Positions 52,759 through 62,137 of a stretch of DNA of 64,000 nt are shown piece after piece (positions within the stretch are counted from its first letter, which is position 1; the number at the start of each line of letters is the position of its first letter). This DNA comes from DYJE01 sp964637565. GTDB lineage: Bacteria; Desulfobacterota; Desulfobacteria; Desulfobacterales; Desulfolunaceae. Location: positions 17,834-81,833 of the forward strand of contig CAZWTY010000005.1 in the NCBI GenBank assembly GCA_964637565.1, read 5' to 3'. The position numbers and the translations under genes were made by a program. The notes under the pieces were generated by a model, which had not been told where the DNA came from, searched no databases, and saw only the letters and a list, made by a program, of their open reading frames with translations.

Positions 52759-53682
52759 ATGGAAAAGCCAAGAGAAAACAGAGAAAGCAGTATCGAAGGT
52801 GGAATTGATTCGGAACAGATCATAAATACCTGGATTGACAATGCCTCGCGTATTTGGGATTCCGTCGAGAAAAAAATGAAGAATACGAGCGAAAACGGCG
52901 AAGAAACGATTTTCAAGAGCCGGGACGCAGCGAAAAACGCATACAAGGCATGGGAACCCGCGATGAAAACATGGAACGAGTTTGCTTCGAAAATGAACAA
53001 AAAGGAAATGATCGAAAACATTATGGAAAACAATAGGGCCGGAACGGAAAATTTTCACAAGATTCTCAAGTCAGGCTTGGAAGGCTTCTCTTTTTTTCAG
53101 AAACGTTGGATGGAAAGCGCGAAAAACATCCATGGGATATTCAAGGAACATCGCATTGAAGGCATGGGCGGTTCGGAAATATTCGACCTGTTCACCGATA
53201 TTTATCAGAAGGAAATCGGCAAGTTTCTCAGTATCCCGCCCCTGGGGCTCTCCAGGGAGTACCAGGCGAAACTCCAGCAGATGATCGACAAATCGAATAT
53301 ATTCCATGTGAAACTCATGGAGTTTCTGTATTTTCTGTACATTCCCTTTGAGAAATCCTTCAAAGTGGTCCAGGACAGCCTGGCGTCCATGGCCGACGAG
53401 GGAGCGCTGCCCGAAGATTCCAAAGAGTACTACCAGATGTGGCTGAAACAGCTTGAAAACCATTACATGTCCCTGTTCAAGTCCAATGAATACAGAACAG
53501 CCCTGGGCAAGGTGGTGGATGCGATGAGCGATTTCATGGCGGCCCGTCAGCAGATCATCCAGGATTCCATGAAGGCCTTTGGCATCCCTGTGGAGAATGA
53601 CCTCGACGAACTTTACAAGGACATCTACAGCTTGAAAAAAAGAATCCGCGTCCTGGAACGGGAAGCGGAGAAAAACAGCTAA
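52759..53682 (+). CDS. phaE: Class III PHA synthase subunit PhaE
   Basis: 307 residues from ATG 52759 (AGGAG upstream). All-helical, with PhaE-like features: the PPLGLSREYQAKLQ segment, WLKQLENHYMSLFKSNEY, a C-terminal predicted coiled coil (LKKRIRVLEREAEKN). Non-catalytic partner required by PhaC in class III synthases; it works in the cytoplasm at PHA granules. It lies 66 bases before phaC. A phasin role is possible but the pairing with PhaC makes PhaE the better call. Confidence 0.87.
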   Translation: MEKPRENRESSIEGGIDSEQIINTWIDNASRIWDSVEKKMKNTSENGEETIFKSRDAAKNAYKAWEPAMKTWNEFASKMNKKEMIENIMENNRAGTENFHKILKSGLEGFSFFQKRWMESAKNIHGIFKEHRIEGMGGSEIFDLFTDIYQKEIGKFLSIPPLGLSREYQAKLQQMIDKSNIFHVKLMEFLYFLYIPFEKSFKVVQDSLASMADEGALPEDSKEYYQMWLKQLENHYMSLFKSNEYRTALGKVVDAMSDFMAARQQIIQDSMKAFGIPVENDLDELYKDIYSLKKRIRVLEREAEKNS

Positions 53683-53748
53683 GCGAAAACGGGCATCATA
53701 ACGGCTTAAACAAGATGCGAAACATAAAAGGCATAAGGGAGACAGACG

Positions 53749-54897
53749 ATGCTGAACATAAACGAACCCATTCACAAAACCCTTAACAATATTGCGGAAA
53801 ATACGGAAATGATGTGGAATTTCGCCGATGATGCAGCGGATGTCCTTCTCGGCGACCTGAACACGGAAATCGCCGAAACCCCTTACGACATCGTTTATCA
53901 GCAGGACAGGGTCAAGGTGAAGTACTACCGGTCCGAGGCGCCCGTGAAGATGAAAACCCCGCTTCTCATCGTGTACGCCCTGATCAACCGGGAAACCATG
54001 CTGGATCTTCAGCCAGGCAGAAGCGTGGTCAAATCTTTTCTTGAAAAAGGGCACGATCTTTACATGATCGACTGGGGCTACCCCACGAGAAAAGACCGTT
54101 ACATGAGCATCGACGACCATGTGAACGGCTATATGGACGACGTGGTGAATTTTATTCTGAAACGTGAAGGTATCCAGAAGATCAACCTTATGGGGATCTG
54201 CATGGGCGGCACGTTCTGCGTGATGTACTCGGCCCTCCATCCCGAGAAGGTGAAGAATCTGGTGACCACCGTGGCCCCCACCAATTTCGACACGGACCAG
54301 GGTTTGCTTCACAGCTGGATGAAAAGCGTAGACGTGGACCGTTTGATGGACACTCTGGGCAACATGCCCGGCGATCTGATGAACTTCGGTTTTCTGCTGT
54401 TGAACCCGGCCCGGTTGATGATCGACAAATACCAGTCGTTCGTCGAGAATATGAACAGCAAGGATTTCGTCGAGAATTTCGTGCGGATGGAAAAATGGAT
54501 TTTCGACAGCCCGGATGTCCCTGGAGAAACATTTCGTGAATTCATCAAGGAATGCTACCAGCAAAACAAACTGATCACCAACCAGCTCGAACTGGGGGGG
54601 CGTCTGGTGGACCTGCGAAACCTGACCATGCCGCTTCTGAACATCTACGGCAAATTCGACCACCTCGTTCCTCCCGGTGCCTGCGAAAAGCTGACAAGCG
54701 CCGTGGGAAGCACGGATGTGGAGGATGTGTGCATCGACACCGGCCATATCGGAATTTATGTCAGTTCCAAGTGCCAGAGGGAATTCACCCCGAAAATTTC
54801 GGCCTGGCTGTCTGAAAGAGACGGGGAGACTGTGAACAACGATACAAAACCCGTCAAAAAGAAACCTGTCAAAAAAGCGCCCGCCATGGATAATTGA
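53749..54897 (+). CDS. phaC: Class III polyhydroxyalkanoate synthase catalytic subunit
   Basis: 382 residues, the size of class III PhaC. Alpha/beta hydrolase with lipase-like box G-I-C151-M-G-G, catalytic D304 (GKFDHLVPP) and H333 (DTGHIGIYV). These are within two residues of C149/D302/H331 in the Allochromatium enzyme. It polymerises (R)-3-hydroxyacyl-CoA. A short Lys-rich tail (KPVKKKPVKKAP) follows the catalytic domain and may bind the granule or DNA. Confidence 0.95.
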   Translation: MLNINEPIHKTLNNIAENTEMMWNFADDAADVLLGDLNTEIAETPYDIVYQQDRVKVKYYRSEAPVKMKTPLLIVYALINRETMLDLQPGRSVVKSFLEKGHDLYMIDWGYPTRKDRYMSIDDHVNGYMDDVVNFILKREGIQKINLMGICMGGTFCVMYSALHPEKVKNLVTTVAPTNFDTDQGLLHSWMKSVDVDRLMDTLGNMPGDLMNFGFLLLNPARLMIDKYQSFVENMNSKDFVENFVRMEKWIFDSPDVPGETFREFIKECYQQNKLITNQLELGGRLVDLRNLTMPLLNIYGKFDHLVPPGACEKLTSAVGSTDVEDVCIDTGHIGIYVSSKCQREFTPKISAWLSERDGETVNNDTKPVKKKPVKKAPAMDN

Positions 54898-54972
54898 TTG
54901 ATTCCAAGCCGTATAATTTGTTACGATCACGGCCGTGACTGAGGCGTTAACAGAAAATGACAAGGAGCTGAA

Positions 54973-55392
54973 ATGACCGGAAAGACCATTCACGACATGA
55001 AACCTGGAGATGGCGCGGAATTTACCAAAACAGTCTCGGAATCGGATGTTTACGGTTTCGCGGGAATCACGGGGGACTTCAACCCGGCTCACATCGATGA
55101 GGAATATGCGAAAGGCACGTTTTTCAAAAAAAGGATCGCCCACGGCATGCTGTCTGCCGGATTCATCTCCACGGTTCTGGGGACACGGCTTCCCGGAGCA
55201 GGGGCCGTTTACATGAAACAGGAGCTGAGTTTCCTCGCCCCCGTCTACATCGGCGACACCATCACGGCCCGGGTGGAAGTCATGGAGGTCCATGTTGAAA
55301 AAAACAGGGTGACACTCAAGACCACGTGTACAAACCAGGACGGAAGAGTTGTGTTGGACGGAACGGCGTTGATGAGCCCGAGAAAATCCTGA
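54973..55392 (+). CDS. phaJ: MaoC-like (R)-specific enoyl-CoA hydratase
   Basis: 139 residues, hot-dog fold. The hydratase 2 motif GDFNPAHID carries the catalytic D35 and H40; IAHGMLSAGFIS and LPGAGAVYMKQELSF follow the (R)-hydratase pattern. It links beta-oxidation enoyl-CoA to (R)-3-hydroxyacyl-CoA for PhaEC. It lies 75 bases after phaC, ending at a strong terminator. Confidence 0.9.
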   Translation: MTGKTIHDMKPGDGAEFTKTVSESDVYGFAGITGDFNPAHIDEEYAKGTFFKKRIAHGMLSAGFISTVLGTRLPGAGAVYMKQELSFLAPVYIGDTITARVEVMEVHVEKNRVTLKTTCTNQDGRVVLDGTALMSPRKS

Positions 55393-55424
55393 CCCAAAGT
55401 CCCCTCCGCTCATGATTAAAAATG

Positions 55425-55456
55425 AAAGCACCGGTGATTGCCGGTGCTTTTTGCTT
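55425..55456 (+). terminator. Terminator of the phaECJ operon
   Basis: AAAGCACCGG, 6-base loop, CCGGTGCTTT with T5 after it. Confidence 0.9.
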
Positions 55457-55551
55457 TTCAGGGCCAGTGTTGACTTGAAACCCTCATTCCATTATATTCC
55501 CCCACGAGCAGGGCACATAGAAACGTTATCAACCGTCTGGAACCATGATTC

Positions 55552-57438
55552 ATGATTAGCATTGAAAATCTCTCGAAAGGCTTTGGCGGCCATGAGCTGT
55601 TTGAACAGATCAGCCTGAAGATCAACCCCAGGGAACGTGTGGGACTTGTTGGCCGGAACGGTCATGGCAAGACGACCCTGATGCGGATGATTCTGGGTGA
55701 GGAGCATCCGGATTCCGGCCAGATCCTCATCCCGAACAACTACCGCATGGGCTATGTTCGGCAGCATCTGGCTTTTACCCAGGACACGGTCCTCAAGGAG
55801 GGCTGTCTGGGCCTTCCTGAACATGAAAAGGACCAGCAGTGGAAAGTCGAAAAGATCCTGGCCGGCCTGGGATTTTCTCCCGCCGATTTCAATCGGCATC
55901 CCCTGGAATTTTCCGGAGGCTACCAGGTCCGGCTCAATCTGGTTAAGGTTCTGGTTTCCGATCCGGACCTTCTTCTCCTTGACGAACCCACCAACTATCT
56001 GGATATCACCTCCATCCGCTGGCTGGAAAAATTTCTGAACCAGTGGCCCCGGGAGATCCTTTTGATCACCCACGACCGGAGCTTCATGGACGCGGTGGTG
56101 ACCCACACGGCCGGACTTCATCGGAGAAATCTCCGGAAAATCAAAGGAGATACGGGGAAATACTACGCCCAGATCGCCCAGGACGAAGAGATTTACGAGA
56201 AAACCAGGGTTAACGACGAGAAACGGAAAAAAGAACTCGAGATTTTTATCAGCCGTTTCAGGGCCAAGGCCAGACTGGCCAACATGGTCCAGTCCCGGAT
56301 CAAGACCCTGGCTAAAATGGAGAAGAAAGACAAGCTGGAGGCTGTGAACGACCTGGAGTTTTCCTTCCGGTCGCGGCCTTTTACAGCCAAGCTGATGCTT
56401 CAGGCCGAACACCTGGCGTTCTCCTATCCTTCGGAAAACGTCCCGTCAGATCCCCTGATCGATGATGTGTCGATCACCGTGGCTGCCGGAGACAGGGTCT
56501 GCATCATCGGTAAGAACGGAAAAGGCAAGACAACCCTCCTGAAACTTCTGGCAGGAGAACTTGAGCCGGACCGGGGTACGGTCCAGCTGAACCCCGGGGT
56601 GGTGACGGGCTTCTACGAGCAGACCAACGTGAAAAGCCTGGTGGACTCACGGACCGTGGAAGAGGAGGTCATGTACTCCCATCCGGATGTGGACAGGCAG
56701 CACGCCCGGAATATCTGCGGGTCCATGATGTTCGAGGGTGACGCGGCCCTGAAGAAGATCAGCGTGCTTTCAGGAGGGGAGAAGAGCCGGGTCATGCTGG
56801 GTAAACTCCTGGTGACGCCCCTGAACCTTTTATTTCTCGACGAACCGACCAACCATCTGGACATGGAAGCCTGCGATTCCCTTCTGGCCGCAGTTGACAG
56901 TTTTGCCGGGGCCGTGGTGATGGTCACCCATAACGAGATGTTTCTCCACGCCCTGGCCGAAAGGCTGATCGTCTTCAAAAACGATCGCATCCAGGTTTTT
57001 GAAGGCTCTTATGCAGACTTTCTCGAAAAAGAGGGCTGGGGGGACGAAAACGATTCTGCGGGAGATGACGGAAAGAACGAGAAAAAACAATCGGATGAGG
57101 AAACGGCGCGTCTGGGGAAAAAAGAGCTTAGAAAACTCCGGTCGGACCTTGTCCAGAGGCGATCCAAAGAGCTGAAACCCGTTGAAAGCAAAATGGAAAA
57201 AGTCGAGTCAACCATCGAGGCCCTTGAAAAGGACATCGAGTCGTTGAACGCGACCCTCCTGGATATTTCCGCTTCCGGCGACGGCAGGAAAATCGCCGAT
57301 GTGTCCCGGAAGCTCCATGAAAAACAGACCCGGGTGGACGTACTCTTCGACGAACTTCAGGTTCTGGCCGACGAGCAGGACCGGATCAGGGCGACCTACG
57401 ACGACGAGCTGAACCGCATCGATTCCGGGCTTTGCTGA
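55552..57438 (+). CDS. ABC-F family ATPase (EttA/Uup/YheS group)
   Basis: 628 residues with two ABC domains (GRNGHGKTT, SGGYQVRLNL, LDEPTNYLD; GKNGKGKTT, LSGGEKSRVML, LDEPTNHLD), the interdomain linker rich in K/R, and a C-terminal coiled coil (about 500-620). The non-canonical FSGGYQVR signature in domain 1 is common in the YheS/ABCF2-like subgroup. It is a soluble translation-associated ATPase. It is the second ABC-F gene of the window and only distantly similar to the one at 42.3 kb. Confidence 0.92.
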   Translation: MISIENLSKGFGGHELFEQISLKINPRERVGLVGRNGHGKTTLMRMILGEEHPDSGQILIPNNYRMGYVRQHLAFTQDTVLKEGCLGLPEHEKDQQWKVEKILAGLGFSPADFNRHPLEFSGGYQVRLNLVKVLVSDPDLLLLDEPTNYLDITSIRWLEKFLNQWPREILLITHDRSFMDAVVTHTAGLHRRNLRKIKGDTGKYYAQIAQDEEIYEKTRVNDEKRKKELEIFISRFRAKARLANMVQSRIKTLAKMEKKDKLEAVNDLEFSFRSRPFTAKLMLQAEHLAFSYPSENVPSDPLIDDVSITVAAGDRVCIIGKNGKGKTTLLKLLAGELEPDRGTVQLNPGVVTGFYEQTNVKSLVDSRTVEEEVMYSHPDVDRQHARNICGSMMFEGDAALKKISVLSGGEKSRVMLGKLLVTPLNLLFLDEPTNHLDMEACDSLLAAVDSFAGAVVMVTHNEMFLHALAERLIVFKNDRIQVFEGSYADFLEKEGWGDENDSAGDDGKNEKKQSDEETARLGKKELRKLRSDLVQRRSKELKPVESKMEKVESTIEALEKDIESLNATLLDISASGDGRKIADVSRKLHEKQTRVDVLFDELQVLADEQDRIRATYDDELNRIDSGLC

Positions 57439-57521
57439 AGCCGTGATTATCGAATTGACATATCCCGGTGCCCGGTTTATAGTTTCCAGACATTTACGCC
57501 ATAATATCAGGGAGTTTTTCT

Positions 57522-57761
57522 ATGACCGATCCCAAGTTGAAGTTGAGGAAGATCTGGGGAGCACTTCTTTTTGCCGCCGGCCTGGGGATGTTTATCACCA
57601 TTCCCGAAAAGGTTCAGGATTTCGAGGCTCAAGGCAGGCATTTTTTTGGAATGAAACCGGCCTTTTATCTTGTCAGTATCCTTTTGATGATCGGTGGGGG
57701 CAAAAAGCTGTTCCTGAAAAACGGTGACGGTTCTCCCCCTCGGGACGATGCAGGCAGATAG
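57522..57761 (+). CDS. Small two-helix membrane protein
   Basis: 79 residues, AGGGAG eight bases before ATG. Two predicted membrane segments (IWGALLFAAGLGMFITI and AFYLVSILLMIGGG). No family recognised. It lies 39 bases before the GspE-like ATPase gene and 83 after the ABC-F gene, so it may be cotranscribed with either. Confidence 0.65.
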   Translation: MTDPKLKLRKIWGALLFAAGLGMFITIPEKVQDFEAQGRHFFGMKPAFYLVSILLMIGGGKKLFLKNGDGSPPRDDAGR

Positions 57762-57800
57762 GTCTTTTTCAGGTTTCACCCTCCCCTTTAAGGATATGTC

Positions 57801-60092
57801 ATGAACGGCAAGCTCACCACCAGCGAAATGCAGGACCTCAAAACCGAGGTGGAGTACAGAACCAATCTTCAGGAGATCTGCAACAAGATCTATGCGGCCC
57901 TGAATCTCGATGAAATCATCATCAACCTGAAAGACGAGATCATGGGGCTTTTCGCCGCGGAAAGGATGACCATCTACTACGTGGACGGGGTTCGGCGTGA
58001 AATCGTATCCCGGTTCAAGTCCGGCGATGAAATCAGCGAGATCCGGGTTCCCATATCTCCCACGAGTATCGCCGGTTATTCGGTGCATACCAAGCAGCTG
58101 GTGAACATCGCAGACGTTTACGACAAAGCCGAACTCCATCGCATCGACCCTCTTCTTGAATTCGACAGCAGTTGGGACAGGAAAACCGGATTCAGGACAA
58201 CCCAGGTGCTGGTTGTCCCCATTGTCTACAAGACCTTTCTTCTTGGCGCGGTTCAGCTGATCAACAAAAAAGGGGGCACGGTTTTCACCAAGGCCGAAGA
58301 AAGTTACGTCACGGAACTTGCGAAAATCATGGGCATCGCCATGTACAACCAGAAACGCATGGCGAAAACACGTTCCGGCAAGTTCGATCATCTTCTGGAA
58401 AACCATATCATGACCCAGAAGGAGCTGAACACCGCCATCGCGGATGCGCGGATCAAAAACGAACCCATTGAAAACATCCTGATCAACAACCTCAAGATTC
58501 CGAAAAAAGATATCGGCGACGCCCTGAGCAAGTACTATAAAGTGCCGTTCATCGAGTTCAACAAAAGCCTGCCTATTCCTGGCGAACTTCTGAACGGTCT
58601 CAAAGTCCCTTTTATGAAGAACAATTTCTGGGTGCCTATCAAAAGTGACGGCAACACGGCCATCATTGCCGTGGACAACCCCCATGACGGCCAGAAAATC
58701 GGGGAGATCCAGAGCCTTTTTTCCAAAAAACCCATCAAGATCTACGTGGCCCTGAGGGAGGACATTCTTCAGTACATCGACCTTTTCACCCACAGCGACA
58801 AGGACCAGTCGAGCATCGACGACATTCTGTCCCGCCTGGATGACGAAGAAGAAGAAATCGTGGAAGCCGAATCCGGAGTCAGCGAGGAAAGCAGCGCCGT
58901 GGTCCAGCTGGTGAACCGTATGATTACAGATGCGTTCAACCGGAAGGCGTCGGATATCCACATCGAACCCTTTCCAGGAAAAGAGAACACCAAGGTCCGC
59001 ATCCGGTGTGACGGGGCCTGCACTGTCTACCAGACCATTCCGTACCAGTTCCGGAATGCCATCGTGTCCCGTCTTAAAATCATGTCTGAGCTGGACATCG
59101 CCGAACGCCGGAAACCCCAGGACGGTAAAATCAAGTTCAAGAAATACGGCGGGCTTGACATCGAACTCCGTGTGGCCACCATTCCCACCCAGGGAGGACT
59201 GGAAGACGTGGTCATGCGTATCCTGGCCGCCGGTGAACCTATCCCCCTGAACAAGATGGGGTTTTCCCAGAGAAACTACGACAAGTTCGTGGACTGCATC
59301 ACTAAACCTTACGGGATCATTTTTGTCTGCGGCCCCACGGGTTCCGGTAAAACAACGACTCTGCATTCAGCCCTGGGGTACATCAACAAAGAAGACATCA
59401 AGATCTGGACAGCCGAAGATCCGGTTGAAATCACCCAGAAAGGCCTGCGCCAGGTCCAGGTGAAGCCCAAGATCGGGTTTGACTTCGCCGCGGCCATGCG
59501 GTCCTTTCTTCGTGCCGACCCCGATGTCATCATGGTGGGTGAAATGCGTGACAAGGAAACGACCCACATCGGTATCGAGGCGTCCCTCACAGGTCACCTG
59601 GTGTTTTCCACCCTGCACACCAACAGTGCGCCGGAAAGCATCACCCGTCTTCTCGACATGGGTATGGACCCCTTCAACTTCGCCGACGCCATTCTTTGCA
59701 TTCTGGCCCAGCGGCTGGTCCGGACCCTCTGCCCGGACTGCAAGAAACCTTACAAGCCGACCCATGCCGAGTACGATGAACTGGTCCGGGAATACGGCAC
59801 GGAAGAGTTCCAACAGTTCGTGAGCATTCCGTACAGCGACGATCTGGTGCTCTACAAACCCGAAGGCTGCGACGCCTGCAACAACACCGGTTATCGGGGA
59901 CGTATGGGGCTCCATGAGCTTCTCATGGGAACGGATGACATGAAAAAGCTGATCCAGACCAAAGCCAAGATGGAGGATCTGCGGGATCAGGCCGTGAAAG
60001 ACGGGATGACCACCCTGAAGCAGGACGGTATCGCCAAGATTTTCGATGGAAAAACAGACCTGCTTCAGGTCAGGAAAGTCTGTATCAAATAG
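57801..60092 (+). CDS. GAF-domain type II/IV secretion ATPase (GspE/PilB-like)
   Basis: 763 residues. Order: GAF domain (about 20-185, TTQVLVVPIVYKTFLLGAVQLINKK, quoted in part), a degenerate MshEN-like domain (about 195-335), then the hexameric ATPase core with Walker A GPTGSGKTTTLHSAL (about 510-525), Asp and Walker B boxes, the tetra-Cys zinc motif (CPDCKK ... CDACNNTGYRG). The canonical RLGxxL c-di-GMP motif of MshEN is not seen. It sits alone without pilin, pilC or secretin genes. The 3' end overlaps convergent queH by 8 bases. Confidence 0.88.
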   Translation: MNGKLTTSEMQDLKTEVEYRTNLQEICNKIYAALNLDEIIINLKDEIMGLFAAERMTIYYVDGVRREIVSRFKSGDEISEIRVPISPTSIAGYSVHTKQLVNIADVYDKAELHRIDPLLEFDSSWDRKTGFRTTQVLVVPIVYKTFLLGAVQLINKKGGTVFTKAEESYVTELAKIMGIAMYNQKRMAKTRSGKFDHLLENHIMTQKELNTAIADARIKNEPIENILINNLKIPKKDIGDALSKYYKVPFIEFNKSLPIPGELLNGLKVPFMKNNFWVPIKSDGNTAIIAVDNPHDGQKIGEIQSLFSKKPIKIYVALREDILQYIDLFTHSDKDQSSIDDILSRLDDEEEEIVEAESGVSEESSAVVQLVNRMITDAFNRKASDIHIEPFPGKENTKVRIRCDGACTVYQTIPYQFRNAIVSRLKIMSELDIAERRKPQDGKIKFKKYGGLDIELRVATIPTQGGLEDVVMRILAAGEPIPLNKMGFSQRNYDKFVDCITKPYGIIFVCGPTGSGKTTTLHSALGYINKEDIKIWTAEDPVEITQKGLRQVQVKPKIGFDFAAAMRSFLRADPDVIMVGEMRDKETTHIGIEASLTGHLVFSTLHTNSAPESITRLLDMGMDPFNFADAILCILAQRLVRTLCPDCKKPYKPTHAEYDELVREYGTEEFQQFVSIPYSDDLVLYKPEGCDACNNTGYRGRMGLHELLMGTDDMKKLIQTKAKMEDLRDQAVKDGMTTLKQDGIAKIFDGKTDLLQVRKVCIK

Positions 60093-60642
60093 TGATTTCG
60101 TCGATTTTATTCAGTTTTTTCAGGTATCTTTCCTTTTCACTGTAGACGCATCCGCAGTAGGGCTGGCGGTACATGCCGCTGGCCCTGGATTCATCCACAC
60201 CTTCCTGCCAGCCTTCCCTGAAATCCCGGTAGATGAACTCCACGCCGATGGTTTGGGCAATGGTAAATCCCAAGGATTTCATGACTTCGTGTTTCTGGTA
60301 ACGGCTGTAAAGCAGGGTGGAAGAGAACCCGTCGAAATTTTCCTGTTTCGCCAGTTCGGCTGTGGCGGTAAGCCGCTCGTGATAGCAGAAAAGACAGCGT
60401 TCCGACTCACGGAAGGCCATGTTTCTGAGGAATCCTTCCAGGTCGTAACCTTTCTGGACCAAAAGGGGCAGGCCGATGGTCTGGGCGTAGGTTTTCAGGG
60501 TTTCCTCCCGCTTCAGGCATTCGGTGAGGGGGTGGATGTTGTTCCGGTGGTAATACCCTGTGACGGTCATGCCTTCACCCCGGAGAACCCGGACCGGGTA
60601 AATGGAGCAGGGGCCGCAGCAGGTGTGAAGCAGGATGTTCAT
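60085..60642 (-). CDS. queH: Epoxyqueuosine reductase QueH
   Basis: 185 residues of the DUF208/QueH family, which reduces epoxyqueuosine to queuosine in tRNA. Conserved Cys pattern: TCCGPC near the N-terminus, RCLFCYHERL in the middle and PYCGC near the C-terminus, holding a [4Fe-4S] cluster and iron. Replaces the cobalamin enzyme QueG in many anaerobes. It overlaps the following YggS gene by four bases (ATGA). Confidence 0.93.
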   Translation of the reverse strand: MNILLHTCCGPCSIYPVRVLRGEGMTVTGYYHRNNIHPLTECLKREETLKTYAQTIGLPLLVQKGYDLEGFLRNMAFRESERCLFCYHERLTATAELAKQENFDGFSSTLLYSRYQKHEVMKSLGFTIAQTIGVEFIYRDFREGWQEGVDESRASGMYRQPYCGCVYSEKERYLKKLNKIDEITI

Positions 60643-61337
60643 GACCGTTCTCCGAAAATGGCGGTGCCAATCCGGACCAAGGTGGCCCCTTCCTCGATGG
60701 CTGTTTCAAAATCGCCGGTCATGCCCATGGACAGTTCGTCCATGCGGATGTTGGGCAGGTCGAGATACCTGATTCTATCGGCGGCAAGCCGTAACTTCCT
60801 GAAATATGGTCTGACCGCTTCGGGATCGAGATCAAAGGGCGGAATGGTCATCAGGCCGAGGACACGGATATTTTCAAGGGTGTGGATGGCCCGGACCAGA
60901 GCTTCAAGACCGGCCTCGTCAATCCCCGATTTGCTTTCCTCCATGCCGACATTGACCTGGATCAGGATACCCTGGATCTTTCCGATCTTTTGGGCCTGTT
61001 TGTCCAGTTCCCTGGCCAGATTCTCGCTGTCCACCGAGTGGATCAGGTCGAACAGACGGACCGCTGTTTTGGCTTTGTTGCTCTGGAGGTGACCGATCAG
61101 GTGAAACGGCCAGTTCAAGTCCTGGAGAAGGGCGATTTTTTCAGACGCTTCTTTGACGTAGTTTTCGCCGAAAATCAAGGCCCCTGCCGAAGCCGCGGCC
61201 CTGACTTCGTCGGCTGACCGTGTCTTGCTCACCGTCACCAGTTTCACGGACCGGGCGTCACGGCCGCTGGCGATCGCGGCGGATTGGATGCGCTTGACGA
61301 TATTTTCCAGTCTGTCATGAATCGACGAGTCGTTCAC
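60639..61337 (-). CDS. YggS-family PLP homeostasis protein
   Basis: 232 residues, PLP-binding barrel. Schiff-base K38 in VSKTRSADEV, FGENYVKEA, HLIGHLQSNK, the C-terminal GMTGDFETAIEEGATLVRIGTAIFG (quoted in part) phosphate clamp. No enzyme activity is known; it buffers pyridoxal phosphate. It is transcribed with queH (overlap) and follows maf. Confidence 0.94.
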   Translation of the reverse strand: MNDSSIHDRLENIVKRIQSAAIASGRDARSVKLVTVSKTRSADEVRAAASAGALIFGENYVKEASEKIALLQDLNWPFHLIGHLQSNKAKTAVRLFDLIHSVDSENLARELDKQAQKIGKIQGILIQVNVGMEESKSGIDEAGLEALVRAIHTLENIRVLGLMTIPPFDLDPEAVRPYFRKLRLAADRIRYLDLPNIRMDELSMGMTGDFETAIEEGATLVRIGTAIFGERS

Positions 61338-61371
61338 AGGACGCCTCCCACAGATAAAGATTGAACAGCCA

Positions 61372-61968
61372 TCAGGACAAGGCCCCGAGAGTTGTCAGGG
61401 CTTCGATGACTTCACATACAGGCAATCCCACCACGCTGGTGTAGGACCCTTCGATGCGTTTTACGAGAAACGCCCCCAGGCCCTGGATGGCGTAACCTCC
61501 TGCCTTGTCGTAAGGTTCGGGCGTCTCAACGTACCAGGTCATTTCACTTTCTGAAAGGACTTTGAATTCCACCAGGGTTTGAACGGTTTCCGATATTTTT
61601 TTTCGGCTGTTTTTCCGGCAGATACAGAATCCGGTGTACACGATGTGCTGTCTGCCGCTGAGTCGCTTCATCATGGCCCTGGCCTCATCCACGCTGCCGG
61701 GTTTCCCCAGGACCAGGCCGTCGGAAACCACGATGGTGTCAGCGCCCAACACCCAGTTGTCCGGAAACTTTTCAGAAATGTCCATGGCCTTGGCTTCGGC
61801 CAGGTACCGGGCATAGTGGGCCGGTTCGGTCACGGTGATTTCGTTCTCATCCACGCCTGAAGGGACAACGGTGAAAACAAGCCCGGCCTGTTCCAGCAGT
61901 TCTTTTCTCCGGGGAGACTGGGACGCCAGGATAAGCGGCGGTGTGATGTGTTTCGTCATGTGTGTCAT
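61372..61968 (-). CDS. maf: Maf-family nucleoside triphosphate pyrophosphatase
   Basis: 198 residues. Maf motifs ASQSPRRKELL, LGADTIVVSDG, YTGFCI and DKAGGYAIQG are all present. Removes noncanonical or modified dTTP/UTP-type nucleotides. It starts at ATG 61968 (MTHMTKH; the second Met at 61959 is possible). It is the first of a three-gene run maf-yggS-queH on the minus strand. Confidence 0.94.
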   Translation of the reverse strand: MTHMTKHITPPLILASQSPRRKELLEQAGLVFTVVPSGVDENEITVTEPAHYARYLAEAKAMDISEKFPDNWVLGADTIVVSDGLVLGKPGSVDEARAMMKRLSGRQHIVYTGFCICRKNSRKKISETVQTLVEFKVLSESEMTWYVETPEPYDKAGGYAIQGLGAFLVKRIEGSYTSVVGLPVCEVIEALTTLGALS

Positions 61969-62137
61969 GGCCGCTTTCTACCAGATCAAACCTGGTTTGA
62001 CAAGGGCCGGAAACGATCCCGTCCGCAGGGCGGTATGATACTCGGCAATCCCTGAAAATCATTCCGGAACATGAAGTCTTTTGAGATAAAATCTTGCTAT
62101 TTTAACCAGGATTTTTTATAAGCTTTCTGCATCATAC

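Noticed and set aside
53071..55431. A 786-codon open frame on the minus strand across phaE, phaC and phaJ
   Set aside because: It is antisense to three well-recognised genes, is rich in His/Val/Gly as expected for a shadow of GC-rich codons, and shows no domain.
57507..59366. A 619-codon minus-strand frame opposite the GAF-PilB gene
   Set aside because: Shadow frame; the plus strand encodes a clear ATPase with Walker motifs and no domain is visible on the minus strand.
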